The notes under the pieces: generated by a model | Told to the model about the DNA's origin: nothing | The model's input: only the letters and a program-made list of their open reading frames with translations | The model's database searches: none | Translations under genes and position numbers: made by a program | Assembly: GCA_016715865.1 (NCBI GenBank) | Contig: JADJXM010000005.1 | Coordinates: 1 to 64,000 of the forward strand | Length of the DNA: 64,000 nt | Direction of reading: 5' to 3' | Source of the DNA: Acidobacteriota bacterium | GTDB taxonomy: Bacteria > Acidobacteriota > Blastocatellia > RBC074 | Shown here: positions 50,718-62,390 of the stretch, piece by piece | Position numbering within the stretch: position 1 is the first letter of the stretch | Layout: each line of letters opens with the position of its first letter

Positions 50718-51098
50718 CTACTCTATTGCCAAGTGTTTTTCAATCAATAATTTAAGATTGTCGAAGTCGATCGGTTTGCTGACATAGCCAGTCGCTCCGG
50801 CCTGTGTGGCCTCATCTCTGATTGAATCCAGGTCATGTGCTGAGATGATAATGATTGGGATAATCGCGCATTCCGGATCTTCGCGCAGTTTACTTGTGGC
50901 CGTGATTCCATCGATACCCGGCAGAGTGATGTCCATCAGAATCAGGTCCGGATGGCATTCACGAGAGCGAATGATTGCCTGCTCCCCGTCCTCCGCCTCA
51001 AGTGTTTGATACCCGTGCAGCTTGAGCATCAACTTCAACGCTGTTCGATTATCGTATGAATCTTCAGCAATTAATATAGTTTTCGGTTCTTTCGTCAT
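50718..51098 (-). CDS. Stand-alone receiver domain (CheY-like response regulator)
   Basis: A 126-residue single-domain response regulator: acidic pair in ILIAEDSYDNR, phosphoacceptor Asp in DLILMDITLPGIDG (about residue 55), and Lys in GYVSKPIDFDNLKLL. There is no output domain. It faces away from the kinase gene at 51409, with 310 bases between. It may be a phospho-relay intermediate or protein-interaction switch. Confidence 0.93.
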   Translation of the reverse strand: MTKEPKTILIAEDSYDNRTALKLMLKLHGYQTLEAEDGEQAIIRSRECHPDLILMDITLPGIDGITATSKLREDPECAIIPIIIISAHDLDSIRDEATQAGATGYVSKPIDFDNLKLLIEKHLAIE

Positions 51099-51282
51099 AT
51101 TTAAAGACTAAGATCAGGTTAATCTGATTTTACCGGATTATTATAGTACAGGAATTCGCTTTTAAACTGCTCAAAAAATGTATCGTATCCGGTCGTAAAA
51201 TGGCCAATTACCTTTTCTACAATTGTTAATAGCCGGGACTTTTGCTAGCATAACGATGATGCTGAAGCAGAATATCTGATTA

Positions 51283-51312
51283 TTGACATTCTTAATAATA
51301 TCGCAATCGATA
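51283..51312 (+). promoter_or_regulatory. Candidate sigma70 promoter for the kinase gene; rest of the 310-base gap is AT-rich and unassigned
   Basis: TTGACA (51283-51288) and TCGATA (51307-51312) are 18 bases apart, about 97 bases before the kinase ATG. In the other part of 51099-51408 I see no gene or strong repeat. Confidence 0.45.
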
Positions 51313-51408
51313 TTTCATCAGGTGCCGGTAGAGCGCATTAAGGAAGAAAAGCGTTAACCGGCGATGAGCGAATCCCCTGCCAGCAACTCCCCCTGCCGAC
51401 AGTAACTG

Positions 51409-52425
51409 ATGATGGCTGACAACAATGAATATAGTTTAGTAGCGCTGTGTGAGAGCGATGGCCGGATTATTGCCGTCAATCGACATGCACTCCCGTCTGC
51501 TCCGGGTTCGAATGGCCCGGCAAATGAGGGGCCGGGTGCGGAGATTAATGCCATTAATTTCTTCGATGGGCTTGAGGGCAATGATTTTGAACACAGGTTT
51601 ACCGCTTTCGCGCAATCGCAACTTCCGGCAGAGAGATTTTCAGCAATGGTGCGCGGATCGGTATTTGCGATTCAACTGTTCAGAATGGAAGGATCCGGTG
51701 GACCGGCGATTCTCATCGAGATGCAGCCTTCGGGTGCGGAAGATGAGCAGCGTTATCTGCTGGAAGCGGGACGCCTTATTTCACGTGTGGTTCACGATTT
51801 CAAGAACCAGCTCGGCGGACTTAAGCTTTACATCGCATATCTGAAAAAAAAGTTCTCGGATCAGGCGGAGATCGTTGAAATCGTCGATAAGATTAATTTG
51901 ACGTTAAACGCCCTGGTCGATCAGTCGATGTTGGTCAGCGCGTTGACGAGACCATTGAAACTTGCACCTGATATGGTTGATCTTTCTGCAATTGCACAAA
52001 GTGCGATCGGAGATCTGCAAAAGGCGGCTGAGGAGCGCGGTGTCGGGATCGAATTGCGTATTAAAGAAGGGAATGCTGCCGCATTTTGCGATGCGCAACA
52101 AATGCGTACTGCTATAGGCGGCCTGATCGCAAGGGCGATCGAGTCGTCTCCGTCGTCTTCGGTTGTTCACTTGACGATAGATCAGCGAGACGGAAAATCC
52201 GTGATCGAAGTTGCAGATGACGGCGAGACGCCGTCTGAGAAGCTGCTTCAATCCATGTTCGATTTCATCGGACCTGAGCGCCTGACAAAATTGTCGCTTG
52301 GTCTGGCGATGGCACGCAGGATCGTCGAGTTACACGGCGGGCGAGTCTCGGCCTGCCCTGCATCAGCGCCGGCGACCACCGGTACGGTCCTCTCTCTCGA
52401 AATACCGATCAGCATTCACAAGTAG
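51409..52425 (+). CDS. Soluble histidine kinase (HDFKN type), NtrB-like
   Basis: A 338-residue kinase without membrane segments. An N-terminal divergent PAS-like region (LVALCESDGRIIAVNRHALP) is followed by the phospho-acceptor helix ISRVVHDFKNQLGGLKLYIA (His about residue 129, HDFKN instead of HExxN) and a HATPase domain whose G1-like box is VIEVADDGETPS and whose later box is LSLGLAMARRIVELHGGRVS. The sigma54-type regulator gene starts 54 bases downstream, so they form a two-component pair. Confidence 0.88.
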   Translation: MMADNNEYSLVALCESDGRIIAVNRHALPSAPGSNGPANEGPGAEINAINFFDGLEGNDFEHRFTAFAQSQLPAERFSAMVRGSVFAIQLFRMEGSGGPAILIEMQPSGAEDEQRYLLEAGRLISRVVHDFKNQLGGLKLYIAYLKKKFSDQAEIVEIVDKINLTLNALVDQSMLVSALTRPLKLAPDMVDLSAIAQSAIGDLQKAAEERGVGIELRIKEGNAAAFCDAQQMRTAIGGLIARAIESSPSSSVVHLTIDQRDGKSVIEVADDGETPSEKLLQSMFDFIGPERLTKLSLGLAMARRIVELHGGRVSACPASAPATTGTVLSLEIPISIHK

Positions 52426-52479
52426 ATCGGGTCAGGTATTCGACAGAATCAGACAAACGATTAATATCTTTTCCGGAGA

Positions 52480-53901
<1,422 letters not shown>

Positions 53902-53936
53902 TGCCGGGTTATAATCCCGGAAGAGTAGGAGGTACG

Positions 53937-54695
<759 letters not shown>

Positions 54696-56462
54696 TCAGA
54701 CTCTGACGGGTTCACGGTTGGTGAATGTGGAGGGGATCAGCCCCTGGAGGTCGTTGACTTCGTCCTCTATCTTTTTAAGTTCCTTGTCAATCTCACTGCA
54801 ATCCTGACTGATCTGTTGCAGTTGATCGTAGGGGATCTTATCGACCTCATCCAGTCTAAGGCTGAGTTTGTTGAGACTTTCCTGCCAGAGCAGGCTCTTT
54901 TCCTTAAGGGCAGGTTTTTCGATCGCCTGAAGCTTTCTGGTGATTTCTGCGATCTTTTCGCGCAATTGACCGATCTGGCCTTCTTTCTGATTCTGGTAAT
55001 CGCGCTGGAGCTGCATTTCAGCTTCAGCCCGAGCATCGCGTTCCTCAGCCTGCCGTCTGAAATAGGTCGCCGCTCCAAGGACGACCGCAATGCCAATCAG
55101 GATCAATCCGCCGAGCAGGAAGAGATTGATTTTCGAGGAGCCCTTTGCGGGTTCGGTCTTCCGTTTATCTTCTTTGACTTCACTCCCGCTACTGCCGCCG
55201 TCGCTCAGCGTACCATCGTTGTTTGATGACGGAGCTTCAGACGGTGTGTCGATCGGTGAGGTCTGCCTCTTCTCGATCGGCGCAGTCTCATGCGGTGTTG
55301 ATGGCTGAGAAGTCACATTGGAGCTGTCATCGAAGTCCTCTGCGGCGAAGACGGACGTAATGGGACCGCGGCGATCCGATAGATCGTTGGTGCGGCCTGA
55401 TTCAGTGCTGCCACGTTGCACAGAGGCTGTAAAGGGGGTTGATTCAGACGGGGGAAACGGAAGCGGCTCGGTCTTTTTTGCGACTTCACTGCCTGCCAGC
55501 TTGACCGTTTGATCGGTTGATCCGCTGAGCGGGTCTGTCTTGGCGCCGACGCCCCAGTTTATTTCTGTCGGCGTATCGGGTGATCGCGCCAGACTGTGCG
55601 GTTCGACAGTATCGTTATTGGGGAGTGGCAGCCCCGGTCCTGAAAACTGAGCTATCACGACGGTGATGTTGTCTTCCCCTCCACGCTCATTGGCCAGATT
55701 GATCAGTTTAGTGCAGGCGGATTTGAGATCGGCCGCCTCGTTGACGATCCCGGCTATCTCGTGTTGATTTATCTTACCCGAGAGACCGTCGCTGCACAGG
55801 ATCAAAGTATCCAACTGGCAGAGCGTGACACTGTTGACCTCGACATTGACGCTGTTATGCGCGCCGAGAGCCTGCAGGATGACATTACGGTAGCTGTGCG
55901 TCTCCGCTTCTTCCTCGGTGATCTGCCCGGCATCGATAAGTTGCTGGACCAGGGATTGATCCTTTGTGATGCGTGCGATATTTCCCCGTCTCAGCAGATA
56001 TGCGCGGCTGTCGCCTACCTGAGCGAAAAAGACCTGATTGCCGTTGACCGCTATCGCCGTGAAGGTGGCTCCGAGCCCCTTGTGCGCGGGATTGGTCTGA
56101 CTCTCGTCATTGATCAGAAGGTTGGCCTCTTCGATCGACAGTCTCAGCCGCTCGGGGAAAGACATATTGCCATATACATCGTGCGCCTGAAGTTGCAGCA
56201 TCCGGTCGCGAACCGTCTCAACCGCCATGCGCGATGCCACCTCTCCCGCCAGAGCGCCTCCCATACCATCCGATACAGCGATGAGCGAGCCATAATAGCC
56301 CTGTGAGTATGTCAGCAGCTCCTGCGGCTCTTCATCGCTGGCTGTCCAGCTGTTGCCGGATGAAAGATCGAGGATCAGGAAATTATCTTCGTTGCCGCTG
56401 CGCACCATCCCCACATCGGTCTGGGCATAGAGCGCTAGCGTTATGGTTGGGAGCTCGGCCAT
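54696..56462 (-). CDS. Membrane-anchored PP2C-type serine/threonine phosphatase
   Basis: A 588-residue protein. The N-terminal PP2C domain (about 1-260) has metal-binding motifs DVGMVRSGNEDNF, SDGMGGALAGEVAS, VGDSRAYLLR, CSDGLSGKI and GGEDNITVV. A long Ser/Pro/Thr-rich linker leads to one transmembrane helix (INLFLLGGLILIGIAVVLGA, about residue 455) and a C-terminal coiled coil of about 110 residues. No Ser/Thr kinase gene is adjacent. The coiled coil presumably lies outside the cytoplasm. Confidence 0.92.
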   Translation of the reverse strand: MAELPTITLALYAQTDVGMVRSGNEDNFLILDLSSGNSWTASDEEPQELLTYSQGYYGSLIAVSDGMGGALAGEVASRMAVETVRDRMLQLQAHDVYGNMSFPERLRLSIEEANLLINDESQTNPAHKGLGATFTAIAVNGNQVFFAQVGDSRAYLLRRGNIARITKDQSLVQQLIDAGQITEEEAETHSYRNVILQALGAHNSVNVEVNSVTLCQLDTLILCSDGLSGKINQHEIAGIVNEAADLKSACTKLINLANERGGEDNITVVIAQFSGPGLPLPNNDTVEPHSLARSPDTPTEINWGVGAKTDPLSGSTDQTVKLAGSEVAKKTEPLPFPPSESTPFTASVQRGSTESGRTNDLSDRRGPITSVFAAEDFDDSSNVTSQPSTPHETAPIEKRQTSPIDTPSEAPSSNNDGTLSDGGSSGSEVKEDKRKTEPAKGSSKINLFLLGGLILIGIAVVLGAATYFRRQAEERDARAEAEMQLQRDYQNQKEGQIGQLREKIAEITRKLQAIEKPALKEKSLLWQESLNKLSLRLDEVDKIPYDQLQQISQDCSEIDKELKKIEDEVNDLQGLIPSTFTNREPVRV

Positions 56463-56553
56463 ATGAAAACTAAATCATCAATGAATAATATTTCGACAGC
56501 AACCGTTGGCAAGCAGGCCCGTTAAACACAATACTTGCCCGTACTATTAAATC

Positions 56554-57693
<1,140 letters not shown>

Positions 57694-57832
57694 GACCTTA
57701 TTAATGTAAGTGCGAACGAAAGATTACACAAGCAAAATATGCCTGTCAGTTATTGCGGAGATGTGACAGTTACTCCCTCGGTCGCGGCGCGAAAGATCCG
57801 GGAGAGGCACACTTTCCACCGAGAGGCGACCG
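57694..57832 (-). promoter_or_regulatory. Hairpin-rich leader of the trans-sulfuration gene
   Basis: CGGTCGC (57779-57785) pairs with GCGACCG (57826-57832), and an alternative pairing CCTCGGT with ACCGAGAGG (57776-57782 and 57818-57826) would exclude it. A second hairpin joins CTGTCA (57743-57748) and TGACAG (57764-57769). I do not recognise a SAM riboswitch. The rest of 57833-58045 shows no gene. Confidence 0.35.
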
Positions 57833-58045
57833 ATCCGCAAAACGCATTTTCCCTGATCGTTAACTCAATGTCTATCAGTTTTTTATCAGATCATGCGGAT
57901 TGTCCCGCCAGGGCAGTTTTGAAATAAATTATCGATGATTTCAGCAGACCGCTATATACGCTGATTTCTGTGTCACAATCACTTTCTGGCGTAATAAAAC
58001 CCGGAAACCATGGTTTAGGTAGAAATAAAAAGACTCGAGAAATGA

Positions 58046-58828
58046 ATGAAACCTAAAGTTATTGCCGTCATCCCGGCCCGATTTGCCTCAACGCGATTGC
58101 CGGGCAAGCCACTGCTCGAAATCGGAGGCCGGCCGATGATTCTACATGTAGTTGAGCGTGCGAGGCAGGTCGCTGCGATAGACCGTGTCATCGTAGCGAC
58201 GGATGATGAGAGGGTCCTGGGTGCTGTCAGGGGAGCCGGGGAAGAGGCCGTCATGACATCGCCGGAGCATCGAACGGGGACTGACAGGCTGGCCGAAGTC
58301 GCCGCCGGGCTTGACGCCGACCTGATCGTCAATGTTCAAGGGGATGAACCGTTTATAGAACTGTCGACGATCGAAGCGGCCCTTGATCCGATGCTCCGTG
58401 ATTCATCGATCGTCATGAGTACGACCAGCGAGCCGATCGAAATAGCTGACGATGCTCTCAATCCGAATGTCGTCAAGGTTGTCGTCGATGAGGAAGGGTT
58501 CGCGCTTTATTTCTCGCGCCAGCCGATACCGTACCCTCGTGAGGCGGCGATCGAATACGGTTCGATCGAGGCGGCATTGCGGGCTCAACCGGATTTAATC
58601 AGGCGATATGCCAAGCATACCGGGCTCTATGTTTATCGAAGGGATTTTCTTCTGACTTATTCGAAACTGCCGTCGAGTCCGCTCGAACAGCTTGAGACGC
58701 TCGAACAGTTACGCGCCCTCGAACATGGATACCGTATACGCGTGGTGCCGGTGGCTCACCGTTCGATCGGCATCGATACGCCCGAGGATCTTGAGCGCGC
58801 GAGAAGGATGATCGAGTCGAATGCCTAA
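58046..58828 (+). CDS. kdsB: 3-deoxy-manno-octulosonate cytidylyltransferase (CMP-KDO synthetase)
   Basis: Activates KDO with CTP for lipid A-core synthesis in the cytoplasm, so the organism is a diderm with LPS or a KDO-containing glycan. The N-terminus IPARFASTRLPGKPLLEIGG, VIVATDDERV, TGTDRLAEVA, LIVNVQGDEPFI and YFSRQPIPYPRE are all conserved. At 260 residues it is slightly longer than E. coli KdsB. Its stop overlaps the convergent HAD gene end by four bases. Confidence 0.96.
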   Translation: MKPKVIAVIPARFASTRLPGKPLLEIGGRPMILHVVERARQVAAIDRVIVATDDERVLGAVRGAGEEAVMTSPEHRTGTDRLAEVAAGLDADLIVNVQGDEPFIELSTIEAALDPMLRDSSIVMSTTSEPIEIADDALNPNVVKVVVDEEGFALYFSRQPIPYPREAAIEYGSIEAALRAQPDLIRRYAKHTGLYVYRRDFLLTYSKLPSSPLEQLETLEQLRALEHGYRIRVVPVAHRSIGIDTPEDLERARRMIESNA

Positions 58829-59544
58829 TCGAGGATTTCGAGCAGGTCTTCGGGCTGTTCCAGCAGGTAATCCGGCAGGGCATTTTCGAGGTCGAGGCGA
58901 GGGAAAGGGCCCCAGCTGACGGCCACGGTGGTCATACCGGCGGCTCTTCCTGCCGCGACATCATGGATGCTGTCGCCGACATAAAGCGTTTGCCGAGGCG
59001 ACCCGTTCATCAACTCAGCGGCCCTGAGCAACGGCTCAGGGTGAGGTTTGTGATTAATCACATCCTCGGCGCCGATCAGGCAATCGAAGAAGCCCGCCAT
59101 GGCGAAGAGGTTCAGCCCGCGCTCGACACCGGCGCGAATCTTCGATGAGACCACGCCCAGACGGTGCCCGCGGCTTTTGAGGTTTTTCAGCAACGGCTCC
59201 ACGCCTGCGAACTGCTCGATCATCTCATCGTGCCAACCGAGATTGTAACCGCGATAGACCGGCAGAATCCTCGAACAGGCATCTTCCATATCATGCGGCA
59301 TCTTCATCCGTCCCTCGGTCACAGCTAGTAAGATCAGGTCCCTGAAAGCGGAGTGGATCAACATCCCGAATGTTCGAATGTAGACGTCGTCCGTGAAGCT
59401 GAATCCGAATAATTCCTGCCACGTTGCATGGAACGACCGCAGGATGAGCGGTGTCGTATTGACCAGCGTGCCGTCGAAATCGAAGAGGATGAGGTGGCGG
59501 TGGAGGCCGGGCGAGCCGTTCGATAGTATGCGATTGTTCTTCAA
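58825..59544 (-). CDS. HAD-superfamily phosphatase (PpaX/Gph-like)
   Basis: A 239-residue HAD hydrolase with motif I LILFDFDGTLVNTTPLILRS, a helical cap, motif II GVVSSKIRAG, and motif III/IV LYVGDSIHDVAAGRAAGM. The closest types are pyrophosphatase PpaX and phosphoglycolate phosphatase. The GTP-linked neighbours do not define a substrate. It converges on kdsB with a 4-base overlap. Confidence 0.88.
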   Translation of the reverse strand: MKNNRILSNGSPGLHRHLILFDFDGTLVNTTPLILRSFHATWQELFGFSFTDDVYIRTFGMLIHSAFRDLILLAVTEGRMKMPHDMEDACSRILPVYRGYNLGWHDEMIEQFAGVEPLLKNLKSRGHRLGVVSSKIRAGVERGLNLFAMAGFFDCLIGAEDVINHKPHPEPLLRAAELMNGSPRQTLYVGDSIHDVAAGRAAGMTTVAVSWGPFPRLDLENALPDYLLEQPEDLLEILD

Positions 59545-59625
59545 GTTTGTTAAACTGCCTTTCCGGTTTACGCGAATTGAAAAGCGATTGTACAGGATTT
59601 ATATACGATTTGGGGGAGTTTTCAG

Positions 59626-60135
59626 ATGGCCGTAAGGAATATCCTGTTGCTGGGAAACCCGCTGCTCCGGCGGATTTCGGAAGAGGTGACCGATCTGAGT
59701 TCGGTCGAGACGCGGGAGATTATTGCCGATCTGGCATCGACACTGACCGATTTTCGCGACCGCCAGGGTTTCGGGCGCGCGATCGCTGCGCCGCAGATTG
59801 GCCGCCATCGACGCATCCTCTTCGTCAATATGAACGACGGCACTTTCGGGCCGGCGCCGCTGATCAACCCGGAAATCGTCAATGCAAGCAGTGAGATGAT
59901 GGATCTGTGGGACGATTGTTTCTCTTTTCCGGATCTCTTGGTCCGTGTTTCCCGCCATGTTGAAGTCGGCGTTCGATATACCGATGAACACGGAGGGATT
60001 CAAACGGTCACCGCCCGCGGAGACCTCTCTGAACTGCTCCAGCACGAGATCGATCACCTCTACGGAATTCTGGCTGTCGATCGCGCCATCGACAAAGACA
60101 GCTTCGCCCTGAGAAGCGAGGTGGTCAGAAGATGA
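59626..60135 (+). CDS. def: Peptide deformylase, divergent subclass
   Basis: Metalloenzyme that removes formyl groups from nascent proteins. The HEIDH metal site is in LLQHEIDHLYGILAVDR, and the Cys ligand sits in LWDDCFSFPDLLVRV, where classical enzymes have EGCLS; motif I is GFGRAIAAPQIG rather than GxGLAAPQ. This subclass pattern is retained in some other bacteria. The ATG follows GGGGGAG. It has 169 residues. A classical def may exist elsewhere in the genome. Confidence 0.87.
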   Translation: MAVRNILLLGNPLLRRISEEVTDLSSVETREIIADLASTLTDFRDRQGFGRAIAAPQIGRHRRILFVNMNDGTFGPAPLINPEIVNASSEMMDLWDDCFSFPDLLVRVSRHVEVGVRYTDEHGGIQTVTARGDLSELLQHEIDHLYGILAVDRAIDKDSFALRSEVVRR

Positions 60136-60144
60136 AGGAAGAAA

Positions 60145-60244
60145 TGTCCACGAAGTTCACGAAGAAAGCACAAAGAGGAATTCATATAGGGAATCAATGA
60201 TTTTCTATTTTTTCTTTGTGTCCACTTTGTGTTCTTTGTGGACG
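60145..60244. repeat. Inverted repeat, family D (TTTGTGTCC type)
   Basis: TGTCCACGAAGTTCACGAAG and more (60145-60176) faces TCTTTGTGTCCACTTTGTGT and more (60213-60244); the two arms are near-complementary with mismatches. It starts nine bases after the def stop codon. Confidence 0.82.
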
Positions 60245-60357
60245 ATCTTCTTCTTTCCTTTGAAGGCGGATTTCTTCAGCTTGCCCAGGAGCTATCCGGT
60301 TGATTATAGTTTCTGTTTACCAGACGACTCCGGATACAGGAAAGCACTGATAAGATT

Positions 60358-61857
60358 ATGTCCGACATACGCGTTCGATTTGCGCCGTCTCCGACCGGGT
60401 ATCTGCACGTCGGCGGAGCGCGCACGGCTCTTTTTAATTGGCTCTTCGCCCGCAAAATGGGCGGGAAGATGATCCTCCGCATCGAAGATACGGATACTCA
60501 GCGATCAAGCGAGGAGATGGTCAGAGGAATCCTCGAGGGGATGGCCTGGCTCGGCCTTGACTATGACGAGGGCCCGTTTTTCCAGTCCAGTTATGTTGAA
60601 CAACATCGCGCGGCTGCCAATCAGATGCTGGACAGCGGCTGGGCTTATCGCGATTTCACGCCGAAGGAAGAACGCGACGATTCAACCATCAAGCAGCAGA
60701 TCGCCGATGCTGCCCGCCAGCCGAAGGCCCTCAATCCATACCGTGATCTGGGACGCGAGGAATCGGATGAACGCGCCGCTACCGGCGAACCGTTCGTCAT
60801 CCGTTTCAAGGTCCCCGAGGAAGGTAAGACGTCGTTCGATGACGCCGTATACGGCACGCAGGAGCGTGATTACAAGGACATCGAAGACCTGGTTCTGCTT
60901 CGATCCGACGGGCATCCGCTCTACAACCTCGGTGTGGTCGTGGACGATATCGAAATGGGCATCACGCACGTCATTCGAGGTCAGGACCATATTTCGAATA
61001 CCCACAAGCAGATTCTGATCTATCAGGCGCTCGGCAAACCTGTGCCGAAGTTCGCCCACCTGCCTCTCATACTTGCGCCGAACAAGGGCAAACTCTCGAA
61101 ACGCAAGCACGGTGAGATCGTCAGTGTGACGACCTATCGCGATGCCGGCTTTGTTCCCGATGCCTTCGTCAACTTCCTGGCGCTGCTTGGCTGGGCGCCT
61201 GACGATGAATCTGTGCGCGATCGCGAGATATTCAGCCGTCAGGAGCTGATCAATTTATTTACTCTCGAAGGCATTCACAAGTCGAATGCCGTCTTCAATT
61301 TCAACGAGGGCGATGCGCGCAACTGGACCGATCAGAAGGCGCTCTGGATGAATGCGGAATACATCAAGACCATGCCGCTTGATCAGCTGATGCCGATGGT
61401 TATCGCCGAACTCAAAAAAACACGGCTCTGGCGAGATGAATTTGCCGTGGAAAAGAAGGCATGGTTCGACCGGACCATAGACCTGATCCGCGAACGCTTT
61501 CGCACGCTCGCAGATTTCTCGACATACGGTCGCCCCTATTTTGTCGACGATCTGAGTTTCGAATTCGACGAGGCGGCGGTGAAGAAGAACCTCCGGAAAG
61601 ATCCGGCATTGATGACTCTGCTGCCTGAACTGGCAGATCGATTCGCGGCACTTGAAGAGTTCAGCCATGACGCCACCGAAGCGGCGATGCGCGCTTTTGC
61701 GGATGAAAAGGGCGTCAAGGCAGGACTTTTGATCAATGGCGCGCGCACCGCTCTGACCGGGCAGTCGGTCGGGCCATCGATGTTCGATGTTATCGTGGCC
61801 GTTGGACAGGAGAGGACCGTCGCACGTCTCAAACACGCCGCGATAATAGTTAACTGA
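60358..61857 (+). CDS. gltX: Glutamyl-tRNA synthetase
   Basis: Class I synthetase charging tRNA-Glu. The HIGH-like motif is PSPTGYLHVGGARTALFNW, the KMSKS-like motif is LSKRKHGE, and the region LVVDDIEMGITHVIRGQDHI (reading VVVDDIEMG) defines the catalytic core. At 499 residues it is full length including the C-terminal anticodon domain. No Glu-Q or Gln-specific copy was seen, so it may also charge tRNA-Gln in an amidation route. Confidence 0.96.
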   Translation: MSDIRVRFAPSPTGYLHVGGARTALFNWLFARKMGGKMILRIEDTDTQRSSEEMVRGILEGMAWLGLDYDEGPFFQSSYVEQHRAAANQMLDSGWAYRDFTPKEERDDSTIKQQIADAARQPKALNPYRDLGREESDERAATGEPFVIRFKVPEEGKTSFDDAVYGTQERDYKDIEDLVLLRSDGHPLYNLGVVVDDIEMGITHVIRGQDHISNTHKQILIYQALGKPVPKFAHLPLILAPNKGKLSKRKHGEIVSVTTYRDAGFVPDAFVNFLALLGWAPDDESVRDREIFSRQELINLFTLEGIHKSNAVFNFNEGDARNWTDQKALWMNAEYIKTMPLDQLMPMVIAELKKTRLWRDEFAVEKKAWFDRTIDLIRERFRTLADFSTYGRPYFVDDLSFEFDEAAVKKNLRKDPALMTLLPELADRFAALEEFSHDATEAAMRAFADEKGVKAGLLINGARTALTGQSVGPSMFDVIVAVGQERTVARLKHAAIIVN

Positions 61858-61897
61858 TGTTACGCAGTGATATTTTCAGGAAATTCCTTGATCTTTC

Positions 61898-62166
61898 CCG
61901 AACCCGCGAAGCGGGTGGGCAGCATATAGACCGGGGTGAAGCGAGGCCTCCAGGCCGAGCGGAACCCCGGGTATCGGCATCATAATTTCAGCAAGCCCAT
62001 GAAATGGGCGACAGATTTCCCATTGCAGCCTGCTTGTCCCGTCCGGGCTTTCGCCCACTTCGTGGGCTTTGTAATTCCGGTGGAACGTGACCTGGGGTTC
62101 CGCTCGGCCTGACGGCCTCGCTCCACACCCAGGCTTTATTCTATCGCCTGCGTTGCAGGCTCTCAG
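61898..62166. repeat. Complex palindromic element, family H
   Basis: Outer arms CCGGGGTGAAGCGAGGCCTC (61931 onward) and CTCGGCCTGACGGCCTCGCT (62103 onward) are complementary. Small palindromes lie inside: CCCGCGAAGCGGG, GCCCATGAAATGGGC, GCCCACTTCGTGGGC and CCTGCGTTGCAGG. A 104-codon minus-strand frame here (MGLLKHVLLRA start) is a by-product. The type is familiar from acidobacterial and planctomycete genomes, as I recall. Confidence 0.8.
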
Positions 62167-62274
62167 AAGAACATGTTTGAGCAATCCCAAAATTCATCAA
62201 ATCGATTTTTAAGGATTTTTCCGCGTAACATAAGTAGTTAACTGAAGAATGTTCAAAAGAATTCAGGTATTAAG

Positions 62275-62375
62275 CCACGAATGAACATGAACAGACACGA
62301 AAGATTTTCCTGATCAACGGCCGGCTGGTAATTTGACGCGAATGTATTTTCTTGAAAATCCGTGTTCATTCGTGG
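62275..62375. repeat. Inverted repeat, family E (CCACGAATGAACA type)
   Basis: CCACGAATGAACATGAACAG (62275-62294) faces CGTGTTCATTCGTGG (62361-62375). It ends 15 bases before the stop codon of the Cys-rich protein gene on the minus strand. Confidence 0.85.
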
Positions 62376-62390
62376 TCCGGATTCCTTGCA

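Noticed and set aside
51230..51260. Sigma54 promoter before the NtrB/NtrC genes
   Set aside because: GGGAC and TTGC are too close together to fit the GG-N10-GC spacing.
61876..62190. 104-codon minus-strand frame
   Set aside because: It lies entirely in the family H palindromic element, so I treat it as repeat sequence.
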